A DNA stretch of 64,000 nt from assembly GCA_964564655.1 (NCBI GenBank), contig CAZMBO010000002.1, positions 5,103 to 69,102 of the forward strand. Reading direction: 5' to 3'. Under the pieces are notes generated by a model, which ran no database searches, had not been told where the DNA came from, and worked only from the letters and a program-made list of their open reading frames with translations. Source of the stretch: UBA8687 sp964564655. GTDB lineage: Bacteria > Nitrospinota > Nitrospinia > Nitrospinales > VA-1. The position numbers and the translations under genes were made by a program. How positions within the stretch are numbered: position 1 is the stretch's first letter; each line of letters starts with the position of its first letter. Below are positions 26,809-34,748 of this stretch, in pieces.

Positions 26809-27687
26809 TTATTTTTCCTTAAGAATGACAGATTGACCTATTTTTAGTTTGAGTTTCTTTTCTGCATTGGATTCGCGACAAAAAATTTCTAGCTGGTCCC
26901 AGCTATTCAGAATTGCTCCTGGTTGGTTAAGGTTTACCTGATAATAACCGGTGGCAAGCCCGTTTATTTTTTCTTTGCCGACACGGACTTCTAGTGTATC
27001 GGAGGATGTAAATGTTTTATCGATTAGTTCAGCGGGTATATTTGTGGCAGCGTTTCCAAAATGATCAATGTAGATGATTTCTCCTTCAATTTGTTTATTT
27101 TTTTTGGTGGCTTCTGGCATATCCAATTGGGTGGCTTTGAGGAGGCGTGGTCCCATTTTGGATGCCGGAATGCCCGCGGCAATCCATGCTGCTACGGGGG
27201 CAAAAAGATCACGTCCATGAAAAGTATTGGAAACATTTTTTAGGAAATATTTTGGGTTGTTTATTTCGTAGACTCTGGATTTTGGACCTAAGGCTGGCGT
27301 AAGAACTCCGTTGTCAGGGCCAATGAAGGTTTGAAATTGGGATTGTATCACAATAGGTCTTTTACCAACTGGCCCCCGACCTTCTGCAATCATAGAGAGC
27401 CTATTGTCTTTTAATTTGGAAGGTTTTTTTTTGGTTTCTGGAGATTTTTTAATATCAGGGCCTCCAACACCAGGGTCGACAACGATAATGTGAACTGCCC
27501 CTTTAGGATACCATGGAAAAGTTGCATTTAGGACTTTGGCTGCTTGCAGAATATTCTGTGGTTTGATGTTATGAGTGATGTCGATGATATTAGCATCGGG
27601 CTCAATATTCAAAATGACGCCTTTCATTATTCCTACGAAAGGGTCGTCAAGACCGAAATCTGTAGTGAGTGTTATGAGAGGACGCAT
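26809..27687 (-). CDS. SAM hydroxide adenosyltransferase (DUF62 family)
   Basis: This family (fluorinase-like fold, DUF62) splits S-adenosylmethionine with water to adenosine and methionine. The 292-residue product has TLTTDFGLDDPFVGIMKG at the N-terminus, VVDPGVGG, GPDNGVLTPAL and SNTFHGRDLFAPVAAW, all family motifs; the second domain follows from about residue 190. Between VVDPGVGG and KRPIVI there is a roughly 30-residue lysine-rich insertion not typical of the family. It overlaps the mtaB gene by 16 bases, and both are read on the minus strand. Confidence 0.85.
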   Translation of the reverse strand: MRPLITLTTDFGLDDPFVGIMKGVILNIEPDANIIDITHNIKPQNILQAAKVLNATFPWYPKGAVHIIVVDPGVGGPDIKKSPETKKKPSKLKDNRLSMIAEGRGPVGKRPIVIQSQFQTFIGPDNGVLTPALGPKSRVYEINNPKYFLKNVSNTFHGRDLFAPVAAWIAAGIPASKMGPRLLKATQLDMPEATKKNKQIEGEIIYIDHFGNAATNIPAELIDKTFTSSDTLEVRVGKEKINGLATGYYQVNLNQPGAILNSWDQLEIFCRESNAEKKLKLKIGQSVILKEK

Positions 27688-28982
27688 CCTTCAACAAAAT
27701 TTCCTGAAATGTTTTGCAGGGTAATTGGAATGAGACAGTTTTTTAGCGGATCAGGTCCGTCCAGGCTGATGGGAATATAGTTATCAGTATGACCTTTAAG
27801 TTTGCCGCTATTTTTATCACGCTGATTTTCTATGAGCACAGTTGCAATTGTATTGAGGGATTTGTTTCTAAATTCCAGCCCTTTTTCTTCGATCAATTGG
27901 GTTAGAATTTTATTTCTCTTTTTCTTAATATTTCCAGGAACATCATCTTTGTAGTCGTTGGCTTCTGTCCCACGCCTTGGCGAGTAGGAAAATACGTGTA
28001 GATAAGAGAAAGGGAGTTCTTCAATAAGTTTACGGGTATTTTCGAATGCCGCATCGGTTTCTCCTGGAAATCCTACAATGACATCGGCACCTAATCCCAA
28101 GTTGGGAATGGTGTTAATAGCCCGATGGACTACTTCTATATATTGTTCACGGGTATAGTTTCGGCGCATTTGTTTCAAAATATTATTGTCGCCACTTTGC
28201 AAAGGAATATGCAGATGCGAACAGATTTTTTTGGTTTCTGCGATCAGCCGAATTAAATCATTGTCGATTTCCATTGGGTTGATTGAACTTAGTCTTACTC
28301 TAAAATCCCCGGGCAATTGAATAATATCTTCAATTAGGGAAGAGAATGTTTCTCCGGTGTCTATTCCCCATGTGCCGAGATTGATTCCTGTTAGAGTGAT
28401 TTCTTTAAAGCCAGAATTAATGGCTTCTTGGATGTTGTTGAGGATATTTCCGCGATTGTCGCTAACCGATTTGCCGCGAGCGCGAACAACGGTGCAAAAG
28501 GAGCATTTTTCATCGCAGCCTGTTTGAATTTTGATGAAGGCCTTTGTTATTCCTTGAAAGTTTTTGACGGGGATGGTTCTAAAAATTCTCTTTTTATGGA
28601 TGTCTGACATGACAATTTCTGTGACCTCAGATTTTTTCCAAAGTCGTAATTTGGTTTTAAGTAGTTTAGCGATTTCCAGTTTATCAGCGTTCCCAAGCAC
28701 AAGGTCAAGCCCCGGTAATGCAGCTGCTTCTTCTGGGTTTAATTGTGCATAACATCCGGTGAAGACAACGAGGGCATCTGGGTTAAGTTCAAGAGATTTT
28801 TTAACCGCTTGGCGTGAACTGGTGTCACTTTTTTGTGTGACGGTGCATGTGTTAATTACATAAGCATCTGCTTTTTCCCGCTGATTGACCATAACAAACC
28901 CTTCCTGCTCTAAAAGCGTTTGCATTTCAGCGGTATCGTGCTGGTTGGTTCGGCACCCTAATGTGATGCAGGCTACTTTCAT
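27672..28982 (-). CDS. mtaB: tRNA threonylcarbamoyladenosine 2-methylthiotransferase
   Basis: MtaB adds a methylthio group to N6-threonylcarbamoyladenosine-37 of ANN-decoding tRNAs, using two [4Fe-4S] clusters and SAM. The 436-residue product has the N-terminal cluster cysteines C10, C46 and C77 and the radical-SAM motif C156-x3-C160-x2-C163 (TGCDEKCSFC). The segment after it, TVVRARGKS, and the overall length fit MtaB better than MiaB or RimO. A C-terminal TRAM-like domain begins near residue 375. The DUF62 gene starts inside its end. Confidence 0.9.
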   Translation of the reverse strand: MKVACITLGCRTNQHDTAEMQTLLEQEGFVMVNQREKADAYVINTCTVTQKSDTSSRQAVKKSLELNPDALVVFTGCYAQLNPEEAAALPGLDLVLGNADKLEIAKLLKTKLRLWKKSEVTEIVMSDIHKKRIFRTIPVKNFQGITKAFIKIQTGCDEKCSFCTVVRARGKSVSDNRGNILNNIQEAINSGFKEITLTGINLGTWGIDTGETFSSLIEDIIQLPGDFRVRLSSINPMEIDNDLIRLIAETKKICSHLHIPLQSGDNNILKQMRRNYTREQYIEVVHRAINTIPNLGLGADVIVGFPGETDAAFENTRKLIEELPFSYLHVFSYSPRRGTEANDYKDDVPGNIKKKRNKILTQLIEEKGLEFRNKSLNTIATVLIENQRDKNSGKLKGHTDNYIPISLDGPDPLKNCLIPITLQNISGNFVEGCVLS

Positions 28983-29119
28983 GTAATGATTTTGTTGATT
29001 TCTTAAAGAAAATTTAAAAATAATAAAGATGAATTATTCTTTAACTTTTATCTTAGACCAGAGCATAGAAAATTAGCAACCTGTAATTATGTGACTTTTA
29101 AAGGGAAATAAGTCCTAGC

Positions 29120-29148
29120 TTGACGAGATTTAAGGTGTTTGTTAGTAT
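29120..29148 (+). promoter_or_regulatory. Predicted promoter upstream of fis
   Basis: A TTGACG -35 box (29120-29125) and a TAGTAT -10 box (29143-29148) are separated by exactly 17 bases. Transcription would begin near 29155, about 50 bases before the fis ATG. A TTTAGGAGTAATA ribosome-binding region precedes the ATG. Confidence 0.6.
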
Positions 29149-29205
29149 CCCCAAATTCATACTGCATTTAGTCTTGAAGGGTATGTATATTCTTTAGGAG
29201 TAATA

Positions 29206-29487
29206 ATGAGTTCTCAAAAAATGCAAAATACTCAAAAAAAAGTATATACCTTTCTTGAAAAATGGCTCGACAAATCTATTAAGCAATATGTCGGGGCAAT
29301 GGATGAAAAAAACAACGGGCATCTCCATGAGTTGATTATGAGGGGCATTGAAAAACCATTAGTTGAGATTGTTTTAAAAGAAACCAATGGCAATCAGACA
29401 CAAGCTGCAAATATTTTGGGAATCAACCGTAATACTTTAAGAGCGAAAATTGCGGAATACGAAATTGAATGCAAGAGCAAGACCTAG
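29206..29487 (+). CDS. fis: Fis-family DNA-binding protein
   Basis: A 93-residue protein that resembles E. coli Fis along most of its length, not only the helix-turn-helix. The N-terminal dimerisation half contains LDKSIKQYVGAMDEKNNGHL, and the helix-turn-helix is GNQTQAANILGINRNTLRAK (about residues 66-85). Fis bends DNA and acts as a growth-linked regulator in gammaproteobacteria. Here it is unlinked to dusB, and its end overlaps a glmU-like gene by 19 bases, so it is the first gene of the amino-sugar operon. It might also be a stand-alone version of the NtrC-type output domain; the match upstream of the HTH argues for Fis. Confidence 0.85.
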   Translation: MSSQKMQNTQKKVYTFLEKWLDKSIKQYVGAMDEKNNGHLHELIMRGIEKPLVEIVLKETNGNQTQAANILGINRNTLRAKIAEYEIECKSKT

Positions 29488-30224
29488 CGGTCATCATCCT
29501 CGCAGCGGGTAAAGGTACCCGCATGGAGAACTCCCTTGCCAAAGTTCTCATTCCTATAACTGGAAAACCCACGCTTGAATTTGTGCTCGATACAGCGGAA
29601 AGGCTAAATCCCACCCGAACTGTTGTTGTTGTGGGGCACCAGGCTGATCGTGTCCAGAAAATATTTTCTAATCGAGATCTTGAATTTGTGCTTCAGAAAG
29701 AACAGTTGGGTACCGGGCATGCGGCTCGTCAAGCGGAACAGACTTTGGCGAATTTTGAAGGCCAGATTCTTGTGTTATGCGGTGACATGCCTCTAATTAA
29801 GCCTAAGACACTTGAGAGTTTACTGCGGAGACACAGAGAGATGGAGGCAAAGTGTACTGTTTTGACTCTCAAAGGTAAGGCAAACAATGACTTCGGCCGC
29901 ATTATCCGCGATGTTGATGGCTCTTTTTTAAGGATAGTGGAATATCGAGAGGCCTCTGCGGAAGAGAAAAATGTTGACGAATTTAACTCCGGGGTATATT
30001 GTTTTGATAAAAGATTGTTTTTTAAAGCTTTATATTGTATTGCTGATAACAATACTCAGAAAGAATATTTTTTGACCGATACATTGGAGTACTTGGTTAA
30101 AAATGGGTACCTCGTAGCATCTTTGGAAACAGAGGATGCCGATGAGATTATTGGGATAAATACTCCCCATGATCTAAAACGTGTTGAACAATTATTGAAA
30201 AACGGGTGCTTACCCTCAAAATAG
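29469..30224 (+). CDS. glmU: GlmU-like N-acetylglucosamine-1-phosphate uridyltransferase, N-terminal domain only
   Basis: The product matches the pyrophosphorylase half of GlmU, which makes UDP-GlcNAc from UTP and GlcNAc-1-phosphate. Visible motifs are ILAAGKGTRM with LAKVLIPITGKP (nucleotide site), LGTGHAARQA, VLCGDMPLI, EFNSGVYCF and IIGINTPHDL. It stops at 251 residues, so the left-handed beta-helix acetyltransferase half of standard GlmU (about 450 residues) is missing, with no sign of a frameshift. The downstream gene at 30255 could supply the acetyltransferase activity. The ATG lies inside the fis gene. Confidence 0.85.
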   Translation: MQEQDLAVIILAAGKGTRMENSLAKVLIPITGKPTLEFVLDTAERLNPTRTVVVVGHQADRVQKIFSNRDLEFVLQKEQLGTGHAARQAEQTLANFEGQILVLCGDMPLIKPKTLESLLRRHREMEAKCTVLTLKGKANNDFGRIIRDVDGSFLRIVEYREASAEEKNVDEFNSGVYCFDKRLFFKALYCIADNNTQKEYFLTDTLEYLVKNGYLVASLETEDADEIIGINTPHDLKRVEQLLKNGCLPSK

Positions 30225-30254
30225 AGCATATCCTTTCCAATCGGAATTTTCTAA

Positions 30255-31460
30255 ATGAAAGCTATAATTTTAGCTGCAGGTAAAGGTACTAATCTCAGTC
30301 CTTTTTCGAATACACGCCCACAACCAATGATTGGTGTTGCTGGTCGCACCATTCTGGACAATTCTCTGGAATTGTTAAAAAGTTCAGGAATCAATGATAT
30401 TTTTGTTGTGGTGGGACATAAAGGAGAGAAATTAATTCAAGCGCTGCAAGATCGTGACCACGATGGATTGAATATTCATCATGTAGAGCAAAAACAAAGT
30501 CGCGGCATTGGAAATGCATTGATGCAGGTAAAAAATAAAATTTCTCCTGGGGAATATTTTCTCCTGCTCTATGGGGATATTCTTACTGCAGATAATATCT
30601 TTAGCAAAATTCAGCAATCTTTTCATGCATTCAAATCTCCTGTGGCTTCGATTTGTTTACCACCTTCCAATCAGCAGTTTGGAAATGTTTTTCTCAATGC
30701 GCAAATGGACATTACCAAAATCATTGAAAAACCAAAAAGTAATAACCTTGGGAACTATGTTTTAGCTGGGGTTTTTATTTTGCCAGCTTCATTTTTTCAG
30801 TTGTTGGAGTCAAATGGTTTATCAATGGAAAGAGCCCTTAAGAAAATGGTGGCTGGTGATGGCCTACGTGCATCAATGTGGGAAGATGAATGGTTAGATG
30901 TGGTACGGCCTTGGGAAATTTTAACGGCTAATAAAATGATAATGGACTCCTGGGAAAAGTCTTCTATTGCCAAAACTGCGATCCTGGAAGCTAATGTGAC
31001 TTTGCAGGGAATAGTTAAAATTGAGGAGAATGTGACCATTAAGGCAGGTGCGGTTATTGAAGGGCCTTGCTCAATTGGTCGAGGAAGTTATATTGGTAAC
31101 AATTCGCTTATCAGAAGTTATACCTCACTTGGAAAAAATTGCGAGATAGGTAGTGGAGTAGAATTAAAGAACTGCGTGGTCATGGACAATACGCAAATCG
31201 GCCGACTTTCTTTTATCGGTGATAGTGTTCTGGGTGAAAATGTGGATATTGGTTCTGGCTGTATGACGGTGAACCGCTCTATCGATTGGAAGCCTATATC
31301 AGTTAAAAATGGGAAGCGTCCTACTTCCACAGGCATGTCCAAATTAGGTGCATTTCTTGGTGATGGAGTAGTGGTTGGCGCAGGAAATATGATTCAACCG
31401 GGAACGGTGGTGCACTCGGGGAAAGTAATTCCCGCCTGCTACTCCCTAACTAATAAGTAA
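30255..31460 (+). CDS. Archaeal-type sugar-1-phosphate nucleotidyltransferase/acetyltransferase
   Basis: A 401-residue two-domain protein. The N-terminal half is a nucleotidyltransferase (ILAAGKGTNLSPFSNTRPQP, YGDILTADN, IIEKPKSNN). The C-terminal half (from about residue 245) is a left-handed beta-helix with hexapeptide repeats such as GPCSIGRGSYIGNNSLI. This layout recalls archaeal enzymes like Sulfolobus ST0452 that carry sugar-1-phosphate nucleotidyltransferase and amino-sugar-1-phosphate acetyltransferase activities. Lying between the truncated glmU and glmS, it probably provides the acetylation step of UDP-GlcNAc synthesis. The ATG is 30 bases after the previous stop. Confidence 0.8.
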   Translation: MKAIILAAGKGTNLSPFSNTRPQPMIGVAGRTILDNSLELLKSSGINDIFVVVGHKGEKLIQALQDRDHDGLNIHHVEQKQSRGIGNALMQVKNKISPGEYFLLLYGDILTADNIFSKIQQSFHAFKSPVASICLPPSNQQFGNVFLNAQMDITKIIEKPKSNNLGNYVLAGVFILPASFFQLLESNGLSMERALKKMVAGDGLRASMWEDEWLDVVRPWEILTANKMIMDSWEKSSIAKTAILEANVTLQGIVKIEENVTIKAGAVIEGPCSIGRGSYIGNNSLIRSYTSLGKNCEIGSGVELKNCVVMDNTQIGRLSFIGDSVLGENVDIGSGCMTVNRSIDWKPISVKNGKRPTSTGMSKLGAFLGDGVVVGAGNMIQPGTVVHSGKVIPACYSLTNK

Positions 31461-31469
31461 TAGGTAAAT

Positions 31470-33290
31470 ATGTGCGGAATTAGTGGAGTTGTTGGGCTGA
31501 AAAATATATCTGAACTCCTTTTTGAGGGCATCAGAAACCTTGAATACCGTGGGTATGATTCCTGTGGTGTCGCTCTAATGAATAAAACCCACCTTATTAT
31601 TAAAAAAGATATTGGTGGGGTAGAAGAATTTTACCGAAAACATAATGTTCTTCAGCAAAAAAGTAATATAGGAATAGCTCATACGCGTTGGGCTACGCAC
31701 GGAAAAGTAACCCAAGGCAATACTCACCCCTTTACTTCTCGTGATGAAAACTTTGCTGTTGTTCATAATGGAATTATTTCCAATTATAGACCATTAAGAG
31801 ATTTGCTTAAAAAAGAAGGTTTTGAATTTTCCTCGGAAACGGATACCGAAGTGGTTGCGCACCTTTTGGAGAAGTTTTTTAAGAAAAGCCAGAATCCTGA
31901 AAAAGCGCTAGTTAAGACCCTCAATCTTATTGAAGGGACATTTGCCTTGGCTTTTGTTTGTACTTATTTGCCAGATCAAATATTTTGTGCCAAGCGGGAA
32001 TCCCCTTTAATGCTAGGAATCGGGGATGAAATAAATTTTGTTGGTTCAGATTTTAATGCCTTTATAGATCATACTAAAAATGCTGTCATCCTTGATGATG
32101 GAGAATACGCCATTCTTTCCCGTGATTCCTACGTTGTTAAAAATATTGCAAATGAAGATGAGGTTGCGAAACCTATTACTAAGATTGAATGGGACAGCGA
32201 AACATCAAAGAAAAAAGGGTATCCTCATTATATGCTCAAAGAAATTTATGAGCAGCCGCAAACTATATCCAATGCACTTGATTTAGAGCCTTCAGGTTTG
32301 GATGAGGTTGTTGAGATGTTTGCGAAAGCAGATTCCTCATATTTTTTGGGGGTTGGCACTACGTTCTATGTTGCAAAATATGCGCAATACATTTTTTCTG
32401 AACTAGCACAGAAGTTTATTCCCTCGATCAGCTCAGATGAATTTTTAACACTGGCAAATGTCAATAAAAATACTTTGGTGTTTGCAATGTCACAATCAGG
32501 TGAAACTTTCGATACGCTATCGGCTTTAAAATATTCACAATCGAGAGGTGCGAAAACGGCTGCTGTTGTTAATGTGATGGGATCTTCAATTGCTCGGATG
32601 GTGGATCAAGTTATTTTGCAAAGATCAGGGCCTGAAATTTGTGTTGTCAGTACTAAAACTGCATTATCGCAAATGGTAGTACTCACTCTGATAGCAATGA
32701 AATTAGGACTTAAGAAAAAGGTTATTTCAAAAAAAATATACCAGGAAAACTATAAATCCCTAAAGGAACTTCCCGCAATTATTCAGGGAATTTTAAATGA
32801 GAGATCTGGTTTTATTCATCGCATTGCACATAAATATTGCAAAAACAAAAACTGGTTATATTTAGGACGTGGAATATATTATCCAATAGCTTTAGAGGCA
32901 GCTTTAAAAATGAAAGAAGTAGCCTATATTCACGCGGAAGGAATGCCCGGAGGATTTCTCAAGCACGGCACCCTGGCGATGATTGATGACGAAATGTTCT
33001 CCATCGTTTTTTTGCCTCCCAAAGAAAAAAAGGATTTGTATCAATCCACGCTGCATAGCATTGAAGAAATTCGTGCCCGGTCTGGATTTGTCTTGGGAAT
33101 CCATTTTACTGAACAGAGGAGAAATCAAGATTTATTTAATGAAGAATTGATTCTCCCAAAGGTCCCTTCACTGATTGCACCTCTGATCCAACTTGTCATT
33201 GGTCAATTATTTGCTTATTTTACTGCTACATCTCTTAAAAGAAATATTGATAAGCCTCGTTCTCTGGCAAAATCTGTTACGGTGGGTTGA
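31470..33290 (+). CDS. glmS: Glutamine-fructose-6-phosphate aminotransferase
   Basis: GlmS makes glucosamine 6-phosphate from fructose 6-phosphate and glutamine, the entry to UDP-GlcNAc. The 606-residue product has the N-terminal nucleophile Cys2 (MCGISGVVG), HTRWATHGKV, HNGIISNY and the SETDTEVVAHLL glutaminase motifs. Two SIS sugar-isomerase domains follow (SQSGETFDTLSALK; YPIALEAALKMKEVAYIHAE), ending in IDKPRSLAKSVTVG. The segment GMPGGFLKHGTLAMID resembles archaeal GlmS more than enterobacterial enzymes. It begins 9 bases after the preceding gene. Confidence 0.93.
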   Translation: MCGISGVVGLKNISELLFEGIRNLEYRGYDSCGVALMNKTHLIIKKDIGGVEEFYRKHNVLQQKSNIGIAHTRWATHGKVTQGNTHPFTSRDENFAVVHNGIISNYRPLRDLLKKEGFEFSSETDTEVVAHLLEKFFKKSQNPEKALVKTLNLIEGTFALAFVCTYLPDQIFCAKRESPLMLGIGDEINFVGSDFNAFIDHTKNAVILDDGEYAILSRDSYVVKNIANEDEVAKPITKIEWDSETSKKKGYPHYMLKEIYEQPQTISNALDLEPSGLDEVVEMFAKADSSYFLGVGTTFYVAKYAQYIFSELAQKFIPSISSDEFLTLANVNKNTLVFAMSQSGETFDTLSALKYSQSRGAKTAAVVNVMGSSIARMVDQVILQRSGPEICVVSTKTALSQMVVLTLIAMKLGLKKKVISKKIYQENYKSLKELPAIIQGILNERSGFIHRIAHKYCKNKNWLYLGRGIYYPIALEAALKMKEVAYIHAEGMPGGFLKHGTLAMIDDEMFSIVFLPPKEKKDLYQSTLHSIEEIRARSGFVLGIHFTEQRRNQDLFNEELILPKVPSLIAPLIQLVIGQLFAYFTATSLKRNIDKPRSLAKSVTVG

Positions 33291-33378
33291 AAAAGTTAAT
33301 ATTCTATTGCCAGCTCTGTTTGCCGTCTGCTAAATTACCTCTTCTTGATTGTTCACTTTTTTAAATTAAGGTCTAGCC

Positions 33379-34740
33379 ATGTCTGAAAGAACTGTAAATG
33401 CTGTTTTGACTATTGCGGGCTCAGATTCAGGAGGAGGAGCCGGTATTCAAGCAGACCTGAAAACGTTTTCGGCTCTTGGTGTTTTTGGAAAAACTATTAT
33501 CACCTCCATAACATCTCAAAATACTTTTGGTGTGCAATCAACCTATGATTTACCTGCCTCTGTGATTGGAGAACAATTCCAGGCTATTTCAGCGGATAGA
33601 AAATGTCAGGCTGTTAAAATTGGAATGCTCGGCAATGAAGAAACTGTTTTTCTCGTTTCAAAAATGATAAAAAAAAACCGACTGAAAAATATAGTTGTTG
33701 ATCCCATTGTTTCTTCTTCTTCAGGCAAGCGTTTGTTGACCCGAGGTGGCGTTAAAGCGCTTAAAGAATTATTACTGCCTTTAGCTTCCCTGGTTACTCC
33801 TAATATAAGGGAAGCGGAGCTGCTTTCTGGTCTTAAAATTAAAAGTCTGGCAGACAGGAAGAGAGCGGCCCGTATTATTTTAAAAACTGGAGTGCGCGCC
33901 GTTTTGATTACTGGTGGTCATCTTAAAGGGAACCCCGATGATTTACTATTGGATGAAAAAGGTTTTCAGGTATTTTTGTCTGTACGTTTATCAAAATTGG
34001 ATGTTCATGGCACAGGCTGTGTCTTTTCTTCGGCAATAGCCGCAAAGCTGGCTCTAGGAGTACCTTTGCGGTTAGCAGTTCAACGAGCTAAAGAATATAT
34101 TAGCCAGTCTATTCTCGGAAGTGTTTCGCCGGGCAATGGTATTCCGTGTGTTGAGCCTTTTGCCGCAATGTATCGGGAAGGTGAAAAATTAAAATCTCTT
34201 TGTGACTTAGAAAGTGCCATTGAAATTTTCAAAAAAGAACGTATTGGAAATTTAATTCCGGAGGTTCAAACGAATATCGGATTAGGGTTGAGTAATGCGA
34301 AACAACATGAGGATGTCCTAGCTATTCCCGGACGCGTTATAAAAAATGGAGAGGATATTTTTACTGGAGCTCGACCACGATTTGGCGGTTCCCGTCATGT
34401 GGCTAATATCGTATTGACGGTGATGCAACACGATCCAGAGAAACGAGCGGTAATGAATATTAAATATACTGATTCCTTGCTTCAAATTTGCAAGAAGTTG
34501 AAATTTCAAATTGCTTCTTTTGACCGTTCTAAGGAGCCGAAGAAAGTGCGCGTTCGGGAGGGCTCTTCCCTAGAATGGGGAACAGAAAAGGCGATAACTA
34601 GTTATGGGTCTGTTCCAGATATTATTTATGATCTTGGAGGGATTAGGAAAGAAGAGATGATTCGGGTGATTGCTAAAGATATAGATTCTTTAGTTAAGAA
34701 AGTTTTGGCCATCCACCGTTTGTACAAAAAAGAGGGATGA
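33379..34740 (+). CDS. thiD: Bifunctional HMP(-P) kinase / thiamine-phosphate synthase (ThiD-ThiN)
   Basis: A fusion of two thiamine-biosynthesis domains. Residues 1 to about 265 are ThiD, which phosphorylates hydroxymethylpyrimidine twice: LTIAGSDSGGGAGIQADLKT, VVDPIVSSSSGKRLL, VHGTGCVFSSAIAA. Residues about 285-453 match ThiN, the non-ThiE type of thiamine-phosphate synthase: IPEVQTNIGLGLSNAK, IPGRVIKNG, GARPRFGGSRHVANIVL and SVPDIIYDLGGIRKEEMI. This fusion is typical of archaea and a limited set of bacteria and would replace ThiE. It is about 90 bases after glmS and convergent with ppiD. Confidence 0.88.
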   Translation: MSERTVNAVLTIAGSDSGGGAGIQADLKTFSALGVFGKTIITSITSQNTFGVQSTYDLPASVIGEQFQAISADRKCQAVKIGMLGNEETVFLVSKMIKKNRLKNIVVDPIVSSSSGKRLLTRGGVKALKELLLPLASLVTPNIREAELLSGLKIKSLADRKRAARIILKTGVRAVLITGGHLKGNPDDLLLDEKGFQVFLSVRLSKLDVHGTGCVFSSAIAAKLALGVPLRLAVQRAKEYISQSILGSVSPGNGIPCVEPFAAMYREGEKLKSLCDLESAIEIFKKERIGNLIPEVQTNIGLGLSNAKQHEDVLAIPGRVIKNGEDIFTGARPRFGGSRHVANIVLTVMQHDPEKRAVMNIKYTDSLLQICKKLKFQIASFDRSKEPKKVRVREGSSLEWGTEKAITSYGSVPDIIYDLGGIRKEEMIRVIAKDIDSLVKKVLAIHRLYKKEG

Positions 34741-34748
34741 TAGGGAGC

